This document shows positions 1 through 8,351 of a stretch of 34,357 nucleotides of DNA, in pieces. The translations under genes were made by a program, and so were the position numbers. The notes under the pieces were generated by a model. The model was not told the origin of the DNA and made no database searches. It was given only the letters and a program-made list of their open reading frames with translations. How positions within the stretch are numbered: the first letter of the stretch is position 1; each line of letters begins with the position of its first letter. The stretch comes from an uncultured Lachnospiraceae bacterium (lineage in GTDB: Bacteria > Bacillota > Clostridia > Lachnospirales > Lachnospiraceae). The stretch is from the NCBI GenBank assembly GCA_944381535.1, contig CALWLN010000019.1:1-34357 (forward strand). The letters run 5' to 3'.

Positions 1-120
1 AAAACCGTTGTCCCGGCAAAAATGCTTCAACTCACGGCCTCACAGAGAGGCCGACAACCTTTAATGGTAGGTAACCGTAAAAAAAGATGCTTCAACTCAC
101 GGCCTCACACAGAGGCCGAC
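1..120 (-). CRISPR. Leader-proximal end of a type I-C CRISPR array (two repeats, continues left)
   Basis: Two near-identical 34-base repeats lie at 22-55 and 87-120, separated by a 31-base spacer (56-86). A second, incomplete spacer fills 1-21 and runs off the window. Read on the minus strand each repeat begins GTCGGCCTC and ends GTGAGTTGAAGCAT. A 6-bp stem GGCCTC/GAGGCC encloses a 5-base loop, the shape cut by Cas5 in type I-C systems. The loops differ by one base (TGTGT next to the leader, TCTGT in the next repeat) while the stem is intact. The array sits downstream of cas2 in the transcription direction, the usual type I-C layout, so 87-120 is the newest repeat. Only two repeats are visible, so the consensus is unknown. 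Confidence 0.93.
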
Positions 121-291
121 AGCAAAACTTCACAGTTTTACCCGAAGTTTTGCAATAATAATTTGACTAATATTACCAAAAATCCCCTATTGCTTCCTTA
201 TTTTAGAACATGTAATCCTGCTTTTTAATCCAATCAAGCCTCATAATCCGGTGCGAAAGCCCCAGGAATTTATGTGTACATCATATTCGCA
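121..291 (-). promoter_or_regulatory. CRISPR leader between cas2 and the array
   Basis: This AT-rich, gene-free stretch lies between the cas2 stop and the first repeat, where the leader is expected. A perfect 10-bp inverted repeat, GCAAAACTTC at 122-131 and GAAGTTTTGC at 144-153 with a 12-base spacer, begins one base from the first CRISPR repeat. It may be a docking site for the adaptation complex or a host factor, or a hairpin in the pre-crRNA. That role is inferred; the symmetry itself is visible. Confidence 0.7.
200..228 (-). promoter_or_regulatory. Possible pre-crRNA promoter in the leader
   Basis: On the minus strand a -35-like TTAAAA (223-228, 4/6 match) and a -10-like TAAAAT (200-205, 5/6) are 17 bases apart. 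Transcription would start near 193 and reach the first repeat after about 70 bases. AT-rich leaders give such matches by chance, so this is weak. Confidence 0.3.
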
Positions 292-582
292 CTAGAAAAT
301 CAACGGCTCAGTTACATCAAAACTCGGCTTTGCTCCCACATGTTCTACTTTGCTTTTGTATTTGTCACCAAGATTATAAAACCGCAGGCTGTCGGTATCC
401 TTATCTATTATCTCTTCCAAAATCGCTCGAATCTGACGATATTTGACGGAATCCACCTGGCATTCAAATACAGAATTTTGCACTCTCTGTCCGTAATTCA
501 CACATTGCTTTGCCACCTTTCGCAATCTCTTCCGCCCGGCCGCAGTCTGTGTATTTACATCATAAGTAATCAAAACAAGCAT
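292..582 (-). CDS. cas2: CRISPR-associated endonuclease Cas2 (type I-C)
   Basis: Cas2 is the dimeric scaffold that joins two Cas1 dimers in the spacer-integration complex. The 96-residue protein has the usual length. It opens MLVLITYDV, with the conserved Asp of the first strand (D8), followed by the RVQNSVFE segment typical of the ferredoxin-like fold. The ATG is preceded by GAGGG at suitable spacing. It is the last cas gene, 15 bases after the cas1 stop and directly upstream of the leader in the transcription direction. No disruption is visible, so the adaptation module looks intact. Confidence 0.96.
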   Translation of the reverse strand: MLVLITYDVNTQTAAGRKRLRKVAKQCVNYGQRVQNSVFECQVDSVKYRQIRAILEEIIDKDTDSLRFYNLGDKYKSKVEHVGAKPSFDVTEPLIF

Positions 583-597
583 ATGCTTCCCTCATTT

Positions 598-1629
598 CTA
601 TTTCCAGAAAAACGGCGGATACTCCTCCAGGTCTCCCCTTACACAGCGGGCCAGAAGCATTGCCTGTGCATGCGGAACCATACCCCACTCCAGCTTTTCA
701 TTCAGAAACGGGTGTGTAATCATTTCCTGTTTTCGCTCCTGCCAGGCATTTAAAAACGCCTTTCTTCCGCTGTCATTCAATACCACGGCTCCGTTCTCTT
801 TTTGGATAAAATCTGACCCTTTGACGATACGCCTGTTGATTAAAGTCAAAACGAAACGATCCGCCATGACTGCCCTGAGTTCTTCCATCATATCCAGCGC
901 CAAGGATATCCGCCCCGGCCTGTCCGTATGATAAAAACCTACATAAGGATCCAGACCAACCGCTTCCAGAGCGGCTCCGCACATTCCCGCCAGCAGACTG
1001 TACGCAAAAGAAAGCATGGCATTTACCTTATCCAGCGGCGGTCTCTTATTCCGTTCCCGAAAATAAAATTCCTCTTTTTGCTGCAATATCAGCTCATCAA
1101 AAACCGAAAAATATACGGAGGCCGCCTCTCCCTCCAGACCAAGAAGCCTGGCGCTTGTGTCGCACTTACGAATACTGTCAAGACTTTGGTAAAGAATTCC
1201 CGATTTCTGCTTTAACAGCTCCGCATCTACTCTTAAGGGATAATCCCGCGCTGCCCGTTCTAAAATCCATCTGGCATTATAGACCTTCCCTGTAATAAAA
1301 TTTCTGGCAAGCTTTATGCTCTCTTCCGGATTCTCGCTAATCCTGTACTGCTGTTTCCTTAACGTCACATTTCCTTTGACTTCCCCTGTTATCCGTGCCA
1401 GAAAGCGCCCGTTTCCGGACATAAAGGTTAATTCAATATTCCTTTCCGCACAGGCTCCCATCAGAGCAGGGCTGGCTCCTGTATATCCAAAGGTTACGAT
1501 TCCCTGAAGATTATGGAGCGGAACCCTTCCGATTTCCTCCTGCTGTTCGGAGATTACCACATTCTCACCATCCAGAGAAAGATACCTGTTCTTCCCTGTT
1601 ATATATAACGTATTCAGCAATCGTTTCAT
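598..1629 (-). CDS. cas1: CRISPR-associated integrase Cas1 (type I-C)
   Basis: Cas1 is the metal-dependent integrase that inserts new spacers at the leader end of the array. The 343-residue protein has the family length. The catalytic residues can be placed: E166 in LLGLEGEAA, H234 in GFYHTDRPGR, and the acidic D246/E249 in ALDMMEELR. The N-terminal beta domain begins MKRLLNTLYI, as in type I-C Cas1. Its ATG overlaps the cas4 stop by four bases (ATGA), which suggests translational coupling. Together with cas4 and cas2 it forms the type I-C adaptation set. Confidence 0.97.
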   Translation of the reverse strand: MKRLLNTLYITGKNRYLSLDGENVVISEQQEEIGRVPLHNLQGIVTFGYTGASPALMGACAERNIELTFMSGNGRFLARITGEVKGNVTLRKQQYRISENPEESIKLARNFITGKVYNARWILERAARDYPLRVDAELLKQKSGILYQSLDSIRKCDTSARLLGLEGEAASVYFSVFDELILQQKEEFYFRERNKRPPLDKVNAMLSFAYSLLAGMCGAALEAVGLDPYVGFYHTDRPGRISLALDMMEELRAVMADRFVLTLINRRIVKGSDFIQKENGAVVLNDSGRKAFLNAWQERKQEMITHPFLNEKLEWGMVPHAQAMLLARCVRGDLEEYPPFFWK

Positions 1630-2300
1630 CCGGTACCTTTCTCCTCTCTGATTCTGCTTTCAATATAGTCCGATACGGAAATATTTTTGTTCAATGCAGG
1701 CAAACAGATATCCTTTAAGGAACAGGCATTACAGGCTTTGCTGCGCTTGACCTTGGGCGTATATCTCTGCTCAAAATATTTATGCATTTCCACGAACATA
1801 TCCTTCACCTTGCTGCGCAATTCAGGGGTGAATTCTATCTTCTCCCGGTGTCTGGTCTCTCCATAATAAATATATCCAAACGGAATACTGCAGCACAGCA
1901 TTTCCTCCAGACATAATGTCTGGGCCATAATCTGAAGAGCGTCTATATCATTTGACTTTGGGCTGCCCCGTTTATACTCCACCGGTATCACAGTGTAGGT
2001 TCCTTCCCTTCCCGCAAGAGGTATTCCCTCCTTTGCTCGATGAAACTCCACCACATCACACTCTCCGCTGATACCCAGTTCTCTGGAATGAACCGGCAGC
2101 GCCCTGGCAATGATAAGCTCTCCCCGCTTCTCCTTTATGGAAGCGTCATGCGCTTTCTCGTGGAGCAGTCTGCCTTCCACCGTCCTTACATTTTCCTGCC
2201 ACTGCATTTCGATGTAAGCCAGCGCCCACTGTCTGCGGCAGAAGGCAAAATGCTGGATTCCCGATAACTGAAGAAAATCTTCTTCGTTATACAAAATCAA
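1626..2300 (-). CDS. cas4: CRISPR-associated Cas4 exonuclease (PAM-selecting nuclease)
   Basis: Cas4 is a RecB-type, iron-sulphur nuclease that with Cas1-Cas2 trims prespacers and enforces PAM choice and orientation. About 224 residues. The cluster cysteines are C21 (HFAFCRRQW) plus C190, C193 and C199 (KACNACSLKDIC). The nuclease core shows D82 in GECDVVEF and the E-x-K motif E108/K110 in PVEYKRG. The start is uncertain. The first possible codon is a TTG at 2300, only three bases after a GGAGG. A second TTG two codons later (2294) has nine bases of spacing and gives MYNEEDFLQLSGIQ, closer to relatives. The gene overlaps the end of cas7 either way. Confidence 0.95.
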   Translation of the reverse strand: MILYNEEDFLQLSGIQHFAFCRRQWALAYIEMQWQENVRTVEGRLLHEKAHDASIKEKRGELIIARALPVHSRELGISGECDVVEFHRAKEGIPLAGREGTYTVIPVEYKRGSPKSNDIDALQIMAQTLCLEEMLCCSIPFGYIYYGETRHREKIEFTPELRSKVKDMFVEMHKYFEQRYTPKVKRSKACNACSLKDICLPALNKNISVSDYIESRIREEKGTG

Positions 2301-3141
2301 ACACCTCCGGCTTTACACATCCGGCAAGTTCCCAATCAATCTCATAATCCTTAAAATCCTTCGGGCGGCTCACCGGATTTATATGAAAGCCTCTTTGAAT
2401 CCTCCCACTGGACACCGCCGGGGTCTTCTCCTCATGCTGCCACCAATACATCCGGCACACTTCCATACTTCCGTCCGGCCTTGCGGAGGAGGCGTCATTT
2501 TCAAATAAGGTTTTTAAGGCTTCCTTCAACAGTTCCGCATCCTCCTGGGAAAAACCTGTTTTCTCTGCCAGTTGGACATTCACACTTCCCATCACCTTAT
2601 ATACCGCATATCCGATTCGGTGCTTTGTTCCCATGGTGTCGGAGGCCTTGCTTTCTTTTCCCGCCTCACTGTTTACGCTCTTTGTGATTTGCATACTGAT
2701 GATGTCCACGGGCGACAGACTTACCGCCTGGTGAATGGACACCGGGCCCCGCACGCCAAAGGATACCTCTTCTCCCTTGAAAGCAAATACCTGTCCAAAG
2801 CTTCTCACATCGATCCATTCTTCGCAGGCAATCTTTGCGCATTCTTCCCGGTTTGCGCCCTTCTTTTTCGTAAGCTCCGCTTTTAGTCTGTCCGAACCCT
2901 CCGCTCTGTCCTTCAGACTTTGAAAACCATCATCTGACCGGTCATCCGATTGTACAAAAACCCGCTGTCCCATGTCCTGAAACCGGTTTCTAATCTTCCT
3001 CTTAATGCACACATCCGAAATTTCACCGTAGCCGTCAAGGTCGATTCTGGGACGATTCCCGTTCAGCGGGTCCCCATTGGGATTTGCGTTACATACACTG
3101 ATAAATAATGTAAAATCAATTTTTCCTTTTAATTCGCTCAT
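2287..3141 (-). CDS. cas7: Type I-C Cascade backbone protein Cas7 (Csd2)
   Basis: Cas7 polymerises along the crRNA to form the Cascade backbone. The 284-residue protein starts MSELKGKIDFTLFISVCNAN, followed by PNGDPLNGNRPRID, the hallmark N-terminus of the Csd2/Cas7 group with its RRM-like strand and glycine/asparagine-rich loop. The C-terminal FHINPVSRPKDFKDYEIDW is also typical. The ATG follows the cas8c stop with no gap (TAA then ATG) and has a GGAGG site inside the cas8c tail. Frame and length look intact. Confidence 0.96.
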   Translation of the reverse strand: MSELKGKIDFTLFISVCNANPNGDPLNGNRPRIDLDGYGEISDVCIKRKIRNRFQDMGQRVFVQSDDRSDDGFQSLKDRAEGSDRLKAELTKKKGANREECAKIACEEWIDVRSFGQVFAFKGEEVSFGVRGPVSIHQAVSLSPVDIISMQITKSVNSEAGKESKASDTMGTKHRIGYAVYKVMGSVNVQLAEKTGFSQEDAELLKEALKTLFENDASSARPDGSMEVCRMYWWQHEEKTPAVSSGRIQRGFHINPVSRPKDFKDYEIDWELAGCVKPEVFDFV

Positions 3142-3591
3142 TTAATTTTCCTCCCTATCACTTTCCTCTTTTTTATAATTTTTTAAATCAAAGGATTGAC
3201 TGTGAAAGCCCAACAGATACAGTCCGTCCAGCTTTGTATTTTCCTGAAAGCTGCTGACTTCAAACAGCTGGCAAATGCTGTCTATCAGATTTTCATAATA
3301 GCGTCTCTCTATGATAGGCAGCTTGCCAAGATACGGCTGCAGGTTTTCCTCGATTACCTTCCATGTCTCAAATGGCCTCTGGGAAAAAGTGCTCATGTAT
3401 CTTTTTGCGTTTGTGATACGCCCGGAATCGTTTTCCTTGTTAAAGGTTCTGTACTCAATCCGGTCCGCCACCGCCAAAAGCCTCCCATATAAATAATTTC
3501 TGTCAGTGCAATTTGTGTCCAACGCCACGTTCCATTCCTCCTTCTTTTTCTCAAATCTGTATTTTTTTACAAAAGAACACGCCAGGGTCAA
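3142..3591 (-). other. Candidate internal Cas11c reading frame inside cas8c
   Basis: The last 149 codons of cas8c, from an in-frame TTG at 3591 (reading MTLACSFVKKYRF), match the position and helical character of the small subunit that other type I-C systems translate from inside cas8c. A perfect TAAGGAG lies at 3613-3619, but 21 bases upstream, which is too far for normal initiation from this TTG. The existence of a Cas11 product is inferred from the family; the exact start is uncertain. Confidence 0.35.
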
Positions 3592-5133
3592 AACCCGTTC
3601 CCAGTTATAACGCTCCTTATAGGTCAGCGGAGCCGAGGCCTTTGCGATTGCCAGATTTACCAAATCATAGGGAATGTCTCTCCCATCCCATATGCAGGGC
3701 AGCAGCCGCTTGCTGATTTCCCCATATAGCCTTTTCCCGTTCTTGATGGTCAGCATTCCTCTTGTCTCCGAGCCATACAGAATATCGGCAATATCCCTGA
3801 CCCCCGGAACCCCGTAATAACGCTTTCTCTTTCCCTCCTTCCATTTTTCCTGTATCCAGCCGCACCGGTCATGCCATTTTTCAATATTTGTTAGATATCT
3901 GGCCGTATCCATGGTCTTGTACTCGGCCAATGCAAGACGTCCGGTTGTCGCCGCGTCAAATGCAAGCAAAATCATTCTGGAGGTGTTCTCTACCCGTTTT
4001 CGATAACCCTCTAAAGCCTGGTAAAATTGTTTCGCAGTGGTGGGATTTCCATCCGAACTGCTTTCCTCCTCCGGTTCTTCCTCCACAAATTCATCCGTAA
4101 ACAGGCTGTTTTCCACTTCCTCCTCTGCCAGGGGCTCTTCCTCCTCCACTCCTGCGCTCACGGTCTCCGTATCCACGCTCCACAAGGGCATTTTGACGGA
4201 ATTGGATTCCCATGTCACCATCATTAAAGTATCAAAGCTCTGCCCCTGTTTTCGGATAATCCACTTTAAGGCATTGTGTATTTTTTGAGAGGTCTCGCCT
4301 CCAATGGAAAATGCCTGCTCCTTGTTTGCAAAGCGCCCCCGGTAGGTGAATCCCGTCTCGTCGTTGGAGGAAATCAGTTTCGCGCCATCTCCTTCATTTC
4401 TTATTTTTTTTGAGTGAAGATAAGACGGCGTCTCCTGTCTTCCGGTCAGATAATCCAGCACTTTATTCCCCTGTATTGAACGGTAATATTCCACAAAACA
4501 TTGCTGAAGAGTCCTGTCCTTCCAGCAGGCATCCTCCCCTATTTCCTCCAACACCCCGGCCCTAACAATAAAACGCACAAAGGCTTTACTCTGGTCCACA
4601 TTCTTCATCTTTACCTTCGGGTCCAACATGCCATCTTCATCCAAAATCAATACATTGGCTTTCACCAAATCCTGTATTAAAGTTTGTTTTTTCAGATAAG
4701 AATATATGGCGTCCACCTTTGAATGGGTATATGGTGACAAATGCCATTGTTCCAGTGCCTGCATATAGCGTTCATAGCACTCTTTGGCGTCACCCTTTTT
4801 CCCATTCACGTATCGATCATAATCGCCTGCCAGGTATTGTAAATTGTCACACAAGGGATGTGGTTCTTTTCCCGCTGTTCTGCTTCCCGACTTTTCCGTC
4901 ACGGGAATGATCGTCATTTTATCTTCCTCATCTACCTGTGAGGCTCTCAGAAAAGTTCCCTCTTCATCAATGGTTACCTCTATCTGCGCAGCTACTGTTG
5001 TGTGAAAGGGCGGCAGCAATACATAGGGAATCCGTTCCTCCCCATTTTTTGTCTTATACCTTTTATATTCTACTTTTCCTGCCAGTCCGCTGTTTTTTTC
5101 ATACAAATCCAGCAAATCCTCTTCCCAGCTCAA
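3142..5133 (-). CDS. cas8c: Type I-C Cascade large subunit Cas8c (Csd1)
   Basis: Cas8c is the large subunit that recognises the PAM and, through its C-terminal helical part, contacts the non-target strand. The 663-residue protein starts MSWEEDLLDLYEKNSGLAGK, with the Csd1 N-terminal signature followed by KRYKTKNGEERIPYVLLPPF. A strongly acidic linker (about residues 330-365) divides the N-terminal and central parts. The start is TTG, overlapping the cas5 stop by four bases (TTGA), with GGAGG seven bases upstream. Type I-C systems are known to make Cas11 from an internal start near the 3' end of cas8c; a candidate is listed separately. Closest neighbours in the complex are Cas5 and Cas7. Confidence 0.96.
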   Translation of the reverse strand: MSWEEDLLDLYEKNSGLAGKVEYKRYKTKNGEERIPYVLLPPFHTTVAAQIEVTIDEEGTFLRASQVDEEDKMTIIPVTEKSGSRTAGKEPHPLCDNLQYLAGDYDRYVNGKKGDAKECYERYMQALEQWHLSPYTHSKVDAIYSYLKKQTLIQDLVKANVLILDEDGMLDPKVKMKNVDQSKAFVRFIVRAGVLEEIGEDACWKDRTLQQCFVEYYRSIQGNKVLDYLTGRQETPSYLHSKKIRNEGDGAKLISSNDETGFTYRGRFANKEQAFSIGGETSQKIHNALKWIIRKQGQSFDTLMMVTWESNSVKMPLWSVDTETVSAGVEEEEPLAEEEVENSLFTDEFVEEEPEEESSSDGNPTTAKQFYQALEGYRKRVENTSRMILLAFDAATTGRLALAEYKTMDTARYLTNIEKWHDRCGWIQEKWKEGKRKRYYGVPGVRDIADILYGSETRGMLTIKNGKRLYGEISKRLLPCIWDGRDIPYDLVNLAIAKASAPLTYKERYNWERVLTLACSFVKKYRFEKKKEEWNVALDTNCTDRNYLYGRLLAVADRIEYRTFNKENDSGRITNAKRYMSTFSQRPFETWKVIEENLQPYLGKLPIIERRYYENLIDSICQLFEVSSFQENTKLDGLYLLGFHSQSFDLKNYKKEESDREEN

Positions 5134-5867
5134 TCCGCCACCTCCTCCCCGGTAAATTCCTTAAGCCCGGAAAAATTCTGCCCGCCAAACTGCTTCACGC
5201 TCATTTCTTTCACGAAGCGTTTTTCCGTACATTCCTCGGGGCGGATAAACTCAATGATTCCTCCCGTTTTCATCACGGGCCGCCAGAAATTCACCGTCAT
5301 CTTGTTTTTTTCTTCCGGAAGAACCGCCTCGTCCGCATAAGTAATTCCATGATACATAAATCCATAAGAAAGCTCTCCCGGCATGGAATCATAATAGCTT
5401 TGGCCCTCCCCGAACGTACAGGGCTCCACAAAGGCCTGGCAGTCTCTCGTTCCAAGGAAAATATCCCTGCGCCCGCCTCTGTTTACCATGCGTTTCGCAA
5501 TGTTATGGTGCTTATGCTCGTTCCTGTCCGCCTCCAGCTCCGGGTGGTTCGGATTAAATTCAAAATGCGCCCGCACCTGATAGCATACATCCTTTAAATA
5601 GGTATAATATGCCAACTCATTTCCTCCGTTGTAAACCAGGGGACGCACCCCCTTGGTCTCGGTCTGAATCGGTCTCATAACACGCACCGCGTCAACAATC
5701 CACATCAGCGTGGGTTTCCAATAGATACTTTCCACAATTCCTTTCAACGCTTCATAGGTGGGGATATGGTAGCTGCTTTTTTCTCCTCCCACCCGCGTCA
5801 CCGGGTCAGCAAACAACGCGTACTTTCCATATACTTCAAATTCGATTGTGTTTCTGTATTTTTCCAC
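5130..5867 (-). CDS. cas5c: Type I-C crRNA-processing protein Cas5 (Cas5d)
   Basis: In type I-C, Cas5 replaces Cas6: it cuts pre-crRNA below the repeat stem and then caps the 5' handle in Cascade. The 245-residue protein has the conserved N-terminus (EFEVYGKYALFADPVTRVGG). A Tyr-Lys-His set is likely catalytic: Y49 (SIYWKPTLMW) and K119-H120-H121 (NEHKHHNIAKRM), comparable to the residues mapped in Bacillus Cas5d. The start is GTG, with AGGAGGTG upstream. It lies 18 bases after the cas3 stop, and its stop overlaps the cas8c start. No separate cas6 is present, as expected. Confidence 0.96.
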   Translation of the reverse strand: MEKYRNTIEFEVYGKYALFADPVTRVGGEKSSYHIPTYEALKGIVESIYWKPTLMWIVDAVRVMRPIQTETKGVRPLVYNGGNELAYYTYLKDVCYQVRAHFEFNPNHPELEADRNEHKHHNIAKRMVNRGGRRDIFLGTRDCQAFVEPCTFGEGQSYYDSMPGELSYGFMYHGITYADEAVLPEEKNKMTVNFWRPVMKTGGIIEFIRPEECTEKRFVKEMSVKQFGGQNFSGLKEFTGEEVAD

Positions 5868-5885
5868 TTTCTCACCTCCTGAAGA

Positions 5886-8351
5886 CTAAAAATTCAGAAA
5901 CTGTCTGTTCGGTGTCTCATTCACCCCCGTTTCGGAATCATAATAATCTTTATTTAAAACTAAAATGTTTCCTTCGCTGATATATTCAATAGCATCTCCC
6001 AGCTTCTCCTTCATCCACACGGAAATACCTACCGTAAAGCGCTGCAGCCGTCTTAAAATCATTTTCTGCTCAGAAATGGTCTGTCCACCCTTCTTCAGCT
6101 TGGCAATGTCTTCTTCTGCCTTCTCATTATAGGGAACCACAACTGTTATCTTCCCATCCTCCGGTATTACTTCAAACTTTTCCCCGGCGGTCTTAAACGC
6201 TTGATTTAGATATTTCGGGCAATCTTTTTTATGGTATCTTCCATACTGCCTTATTCCCATCGTATTCTTCCCTAGCAGGTCTATGAGATTGGTGCCAACA
6301 CCATCCTCAATTTCCACCGGATATTTCGTTTCGTCCTTATCCAACTCATGATAAAGAAGGCGATAATATCTCCTGACCGAATACTGCGAATCCAGGCTTC
6401 CCTGAAATTGCTCCGGTTCCTGCCTGAATTCATCCAGCAGTTTTTCACAGGCTCTCTGGGCCTGCCTTATCTCATACAGCGGCTTTCCCAGCCGCTCTGC
6501 CTCTTTTGACATCTGTATGATATACACTTTTCCTGGCTTATCATTCTCCTTATGCCGATTGCAACGCCCGGCCGCCTGGATGATACTGTCCAGCCCGGCA
6601 AGGGCACGGATGACACAGCCAAAGGAGACGTCTACCCCCGCCTCTATCAGCTGTGTACTGACGCAGATAAGCTTCTTTTTATTCGGCACATTCTCCTTAT
6701 CCTCCAGCATTTTCCTTATTTCGTTCAGCTTATCACTTCGATGCTCCGGACACATATTGGCACTCAGGTGGTATAGCTCATATTCGTCCCCACCTTCTTT
6801 TTTCAAAGCCTCGTATAAATTTTTCGCCGCTGTTTTGGTATTCATGATCACCAACACGCTGTCACATTCTTCGATAGAATCCAGGGTAAACCTTGCCGTC
6901 TGTTCGATATTCATTCCACCGGGAACAAGGTCTCTTGTATCCTCAATCTCCACCCGCCGGAACGCTTCCATATATTGATGGATATCCCCTGCCATTTCCT
7001 GGCATTTCAGAATGTTGTTTTCTTCCCGTTCCGCCAGGGATGGCTGAGTTGCGGAGCACAGGACCACCGTCGTATTGCAGAACTCCGTAAGGAAATTAAC
7101 GGCCAGTGAAAAGAGCTCCGTACACTTTAGCGGAAACGCCTGCACCTCGTCAAAGATGATCACACTGTTGCACAGGTTATACATGCGGCGGATACTGCTC
7201 TTTTGCCCTGAAAATAAGGTGTTCAGCATTTGAACCGCTGTGGTGACGATAAACGGACAGTCCCATCTCTCCGTCAGCTTTTTGTAATTCTGTTGTTTTT
7301 CCTCCTCCTCATACACCACATTGCAGTGATGTTCCAAGACATTGCCTTCACTTCCCACGGCTTTTCGAATTTCTTCCGCGTTTTGCTCCAATATGGAATT
7401 AAACGGCGCCACATAGAAAATATGCAGCTTCTCAAATTCCTTCGCATGGTGCAGGGCAAATCGCAGGCTGCTTAACGTCTTTCCCGCCCCGGTGGGAACC
7501 GTCAGACGATACAGCCGCTCTCTTAATCTCGAAGTTTGATAGCATAAATCCGATATTTCACGCCGGTAACCATCCAGGAGGCTTTTTTCCTTTTTTGAAA
7601 TAAGGCGTTCCATACGTTTATCAAAATTCAAAATCATCTCAGTCCAAATCCGTTTGCTCTGCTCTTTTGTTATTCTTTCCGGCAGCGGCCTGTCTTCTGA
7701 AAAGCTTGCGGAATCAGTCCAGTCACTGTCTATCAACACGGAGATCAAAAGCCGCTCATACATTCCCAGGAAAAAGTCTGTACTCCCATATTTTCCTTCT
7801 TCTCCGTATCTGACGGCCATTGCTTTAATGCTTTTTTGTATCTTCTGCACATCCTGGTGCGCCTTCAAAAGCCATTCTGTCAGAACTTTTTTGTCGCAGA
7901 TACTGAAATATCTTTCTTCTGCCGTTTCAAAGGATATGTCCCTCTCCCGGCGAATTTCTGAAAGGGTTTTCCCGGTAGCCATATCGATACAATCCTGAAG
8001 TCCATGGTGGGAATAGACGGCAGTTGCCACTATCTTGGAAACCAGCGCACCTTGGGCAATATTTTCCGCAATTCTGCCACCTGCTGTTGCATGGTCTATC
8101 TGCTGCCGATATGCATCTTCCCCTTTCTCCAGTATTTCCTCCATATACTGCTGAAATTCCGGTCTGAGCTTTCCTGCGTCATGCAGGACGGCTATCACCT
8201 CGGCTAAATATTTCAGACAATCCAATGGACAGATGTCCTTCGTAACGCTAAGCGTATTGCTTAAATGTGTTTTTTCATTTTGGGTTCTTTTTGATTGTGG
8301 CTCTACATGGGCGCGGTAGATATCTTCTTTTAGAAAAATATTCTTTTCTAT
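5886..8351 (-). CDS. cas3: CRISPR-associated helicase-nuclease Cas3 (non-standard ATA start)
   Basis: Cas3 is recruited by Cascade and shreds target DNA with an N-terminal HD nuclease and an SF2 helicase. Numbered from the ATA at 8351 it has 821 residues. HD ligands are H29 (KTHLSN), H57-D58 (VLHDAGK), H87 and H115/H116 (VYSHHGLQD). The helicase has PTGAGKT (286-292), DEVQ (401-404), CSATQP and QAAGRCNRH. The first ATG/GTG/TTG in frame is a TTG at 8225, which would remove 42 residues including H29 and the conserved YRAHVEPQ segment. Upstream of it the frame stays open to a TAA near 8425 with no ordinary start. A good AAGGAG (8361-8366) stands nine bases before ATA, suggesting ATG has become ATA. 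Start confidence is low; gene identity is certain. Confidence 0.93.
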   Translation of the reverse strand: MEKNIFLKEDIYRAHVEPQSKRTQNEKTHLSNTLSVTKDICPLDCLKYLAEVIAVLHDAGKLRPEFQQYMEEILEKGEDAYRQQIDHATAGGRIAENIAQGALVSKIVATAVYSHHGLQDCIDMATGKTLSEIRRERDISFETAEERYFSICDKKVLTEWLLKAHQDVQKIQKSIKAMAVRYGEEGKYGSTDFFLGMYERLLISVLIDSDWTDSASFSEDRPLPERITKEQSKRIWTEMILNFDKRMERLISKKEKSLLDGYRREISDLCYQTSRLRERLYRLTVPTGAGKTLSSLRFALHHAKEFEKLHIFYVAPFNSILEQNAEEIRKAVGSEGNVLEHHCNVVYEEEEKQQNYKKLTERWDCPFIVTTAVQMLNTLFSGQKSSIRRMYNLCNSVIIFDEVQAFPLKCTELFSLAVNFLTEFCNTTVVLCSATQPSLAEREENNILKCQEMAGDIHQYMEAFRRVEIEDTRDLVPGGMNIEQTARFTLDSIEECDSVLVIMNTKTAAKNLYEALKKEGGDEYELYHLSANMCPEHRSDKLNEIRKMLEDKENVPNKKKLICVSTQLIEAGVDVSFGCVIRALAGLDSIIQAAGRCNRHKENDKPGKVYIIQMSKEAERLGKPLYEIRQAQRACEKLLDEFRQEPEQFQGSLDSQYSVRRYYRLLYHELDKDETKYPVEIEDGVGTNLIDLLGKNTMGIRQYGRYHKKDCPKYLNQAFKTAGEKFEVIPEDGKITVVVPYNEKAEEDIAKLKKGGQTISEQKMILRRLQRFTVGISVWMKEKLGDAIEYISEGNILVLNKDYYDSETGVNETPNRQFLNF

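Noticed and set aside
274-753. 159-codon plus-strand frame over cas2 and cas1
   Set aside because: Antisense shadow of cas2 and the cas1 end, without a ribosome binding site or recognisable domain.
5886-8225. cas3 starting at the TTG at 8225
   Set aside because: This start has no ribosome binding site and would remove the conserved YRAHVEPQ segment and the first HD-domain His, both of which are coded in frame upstream.
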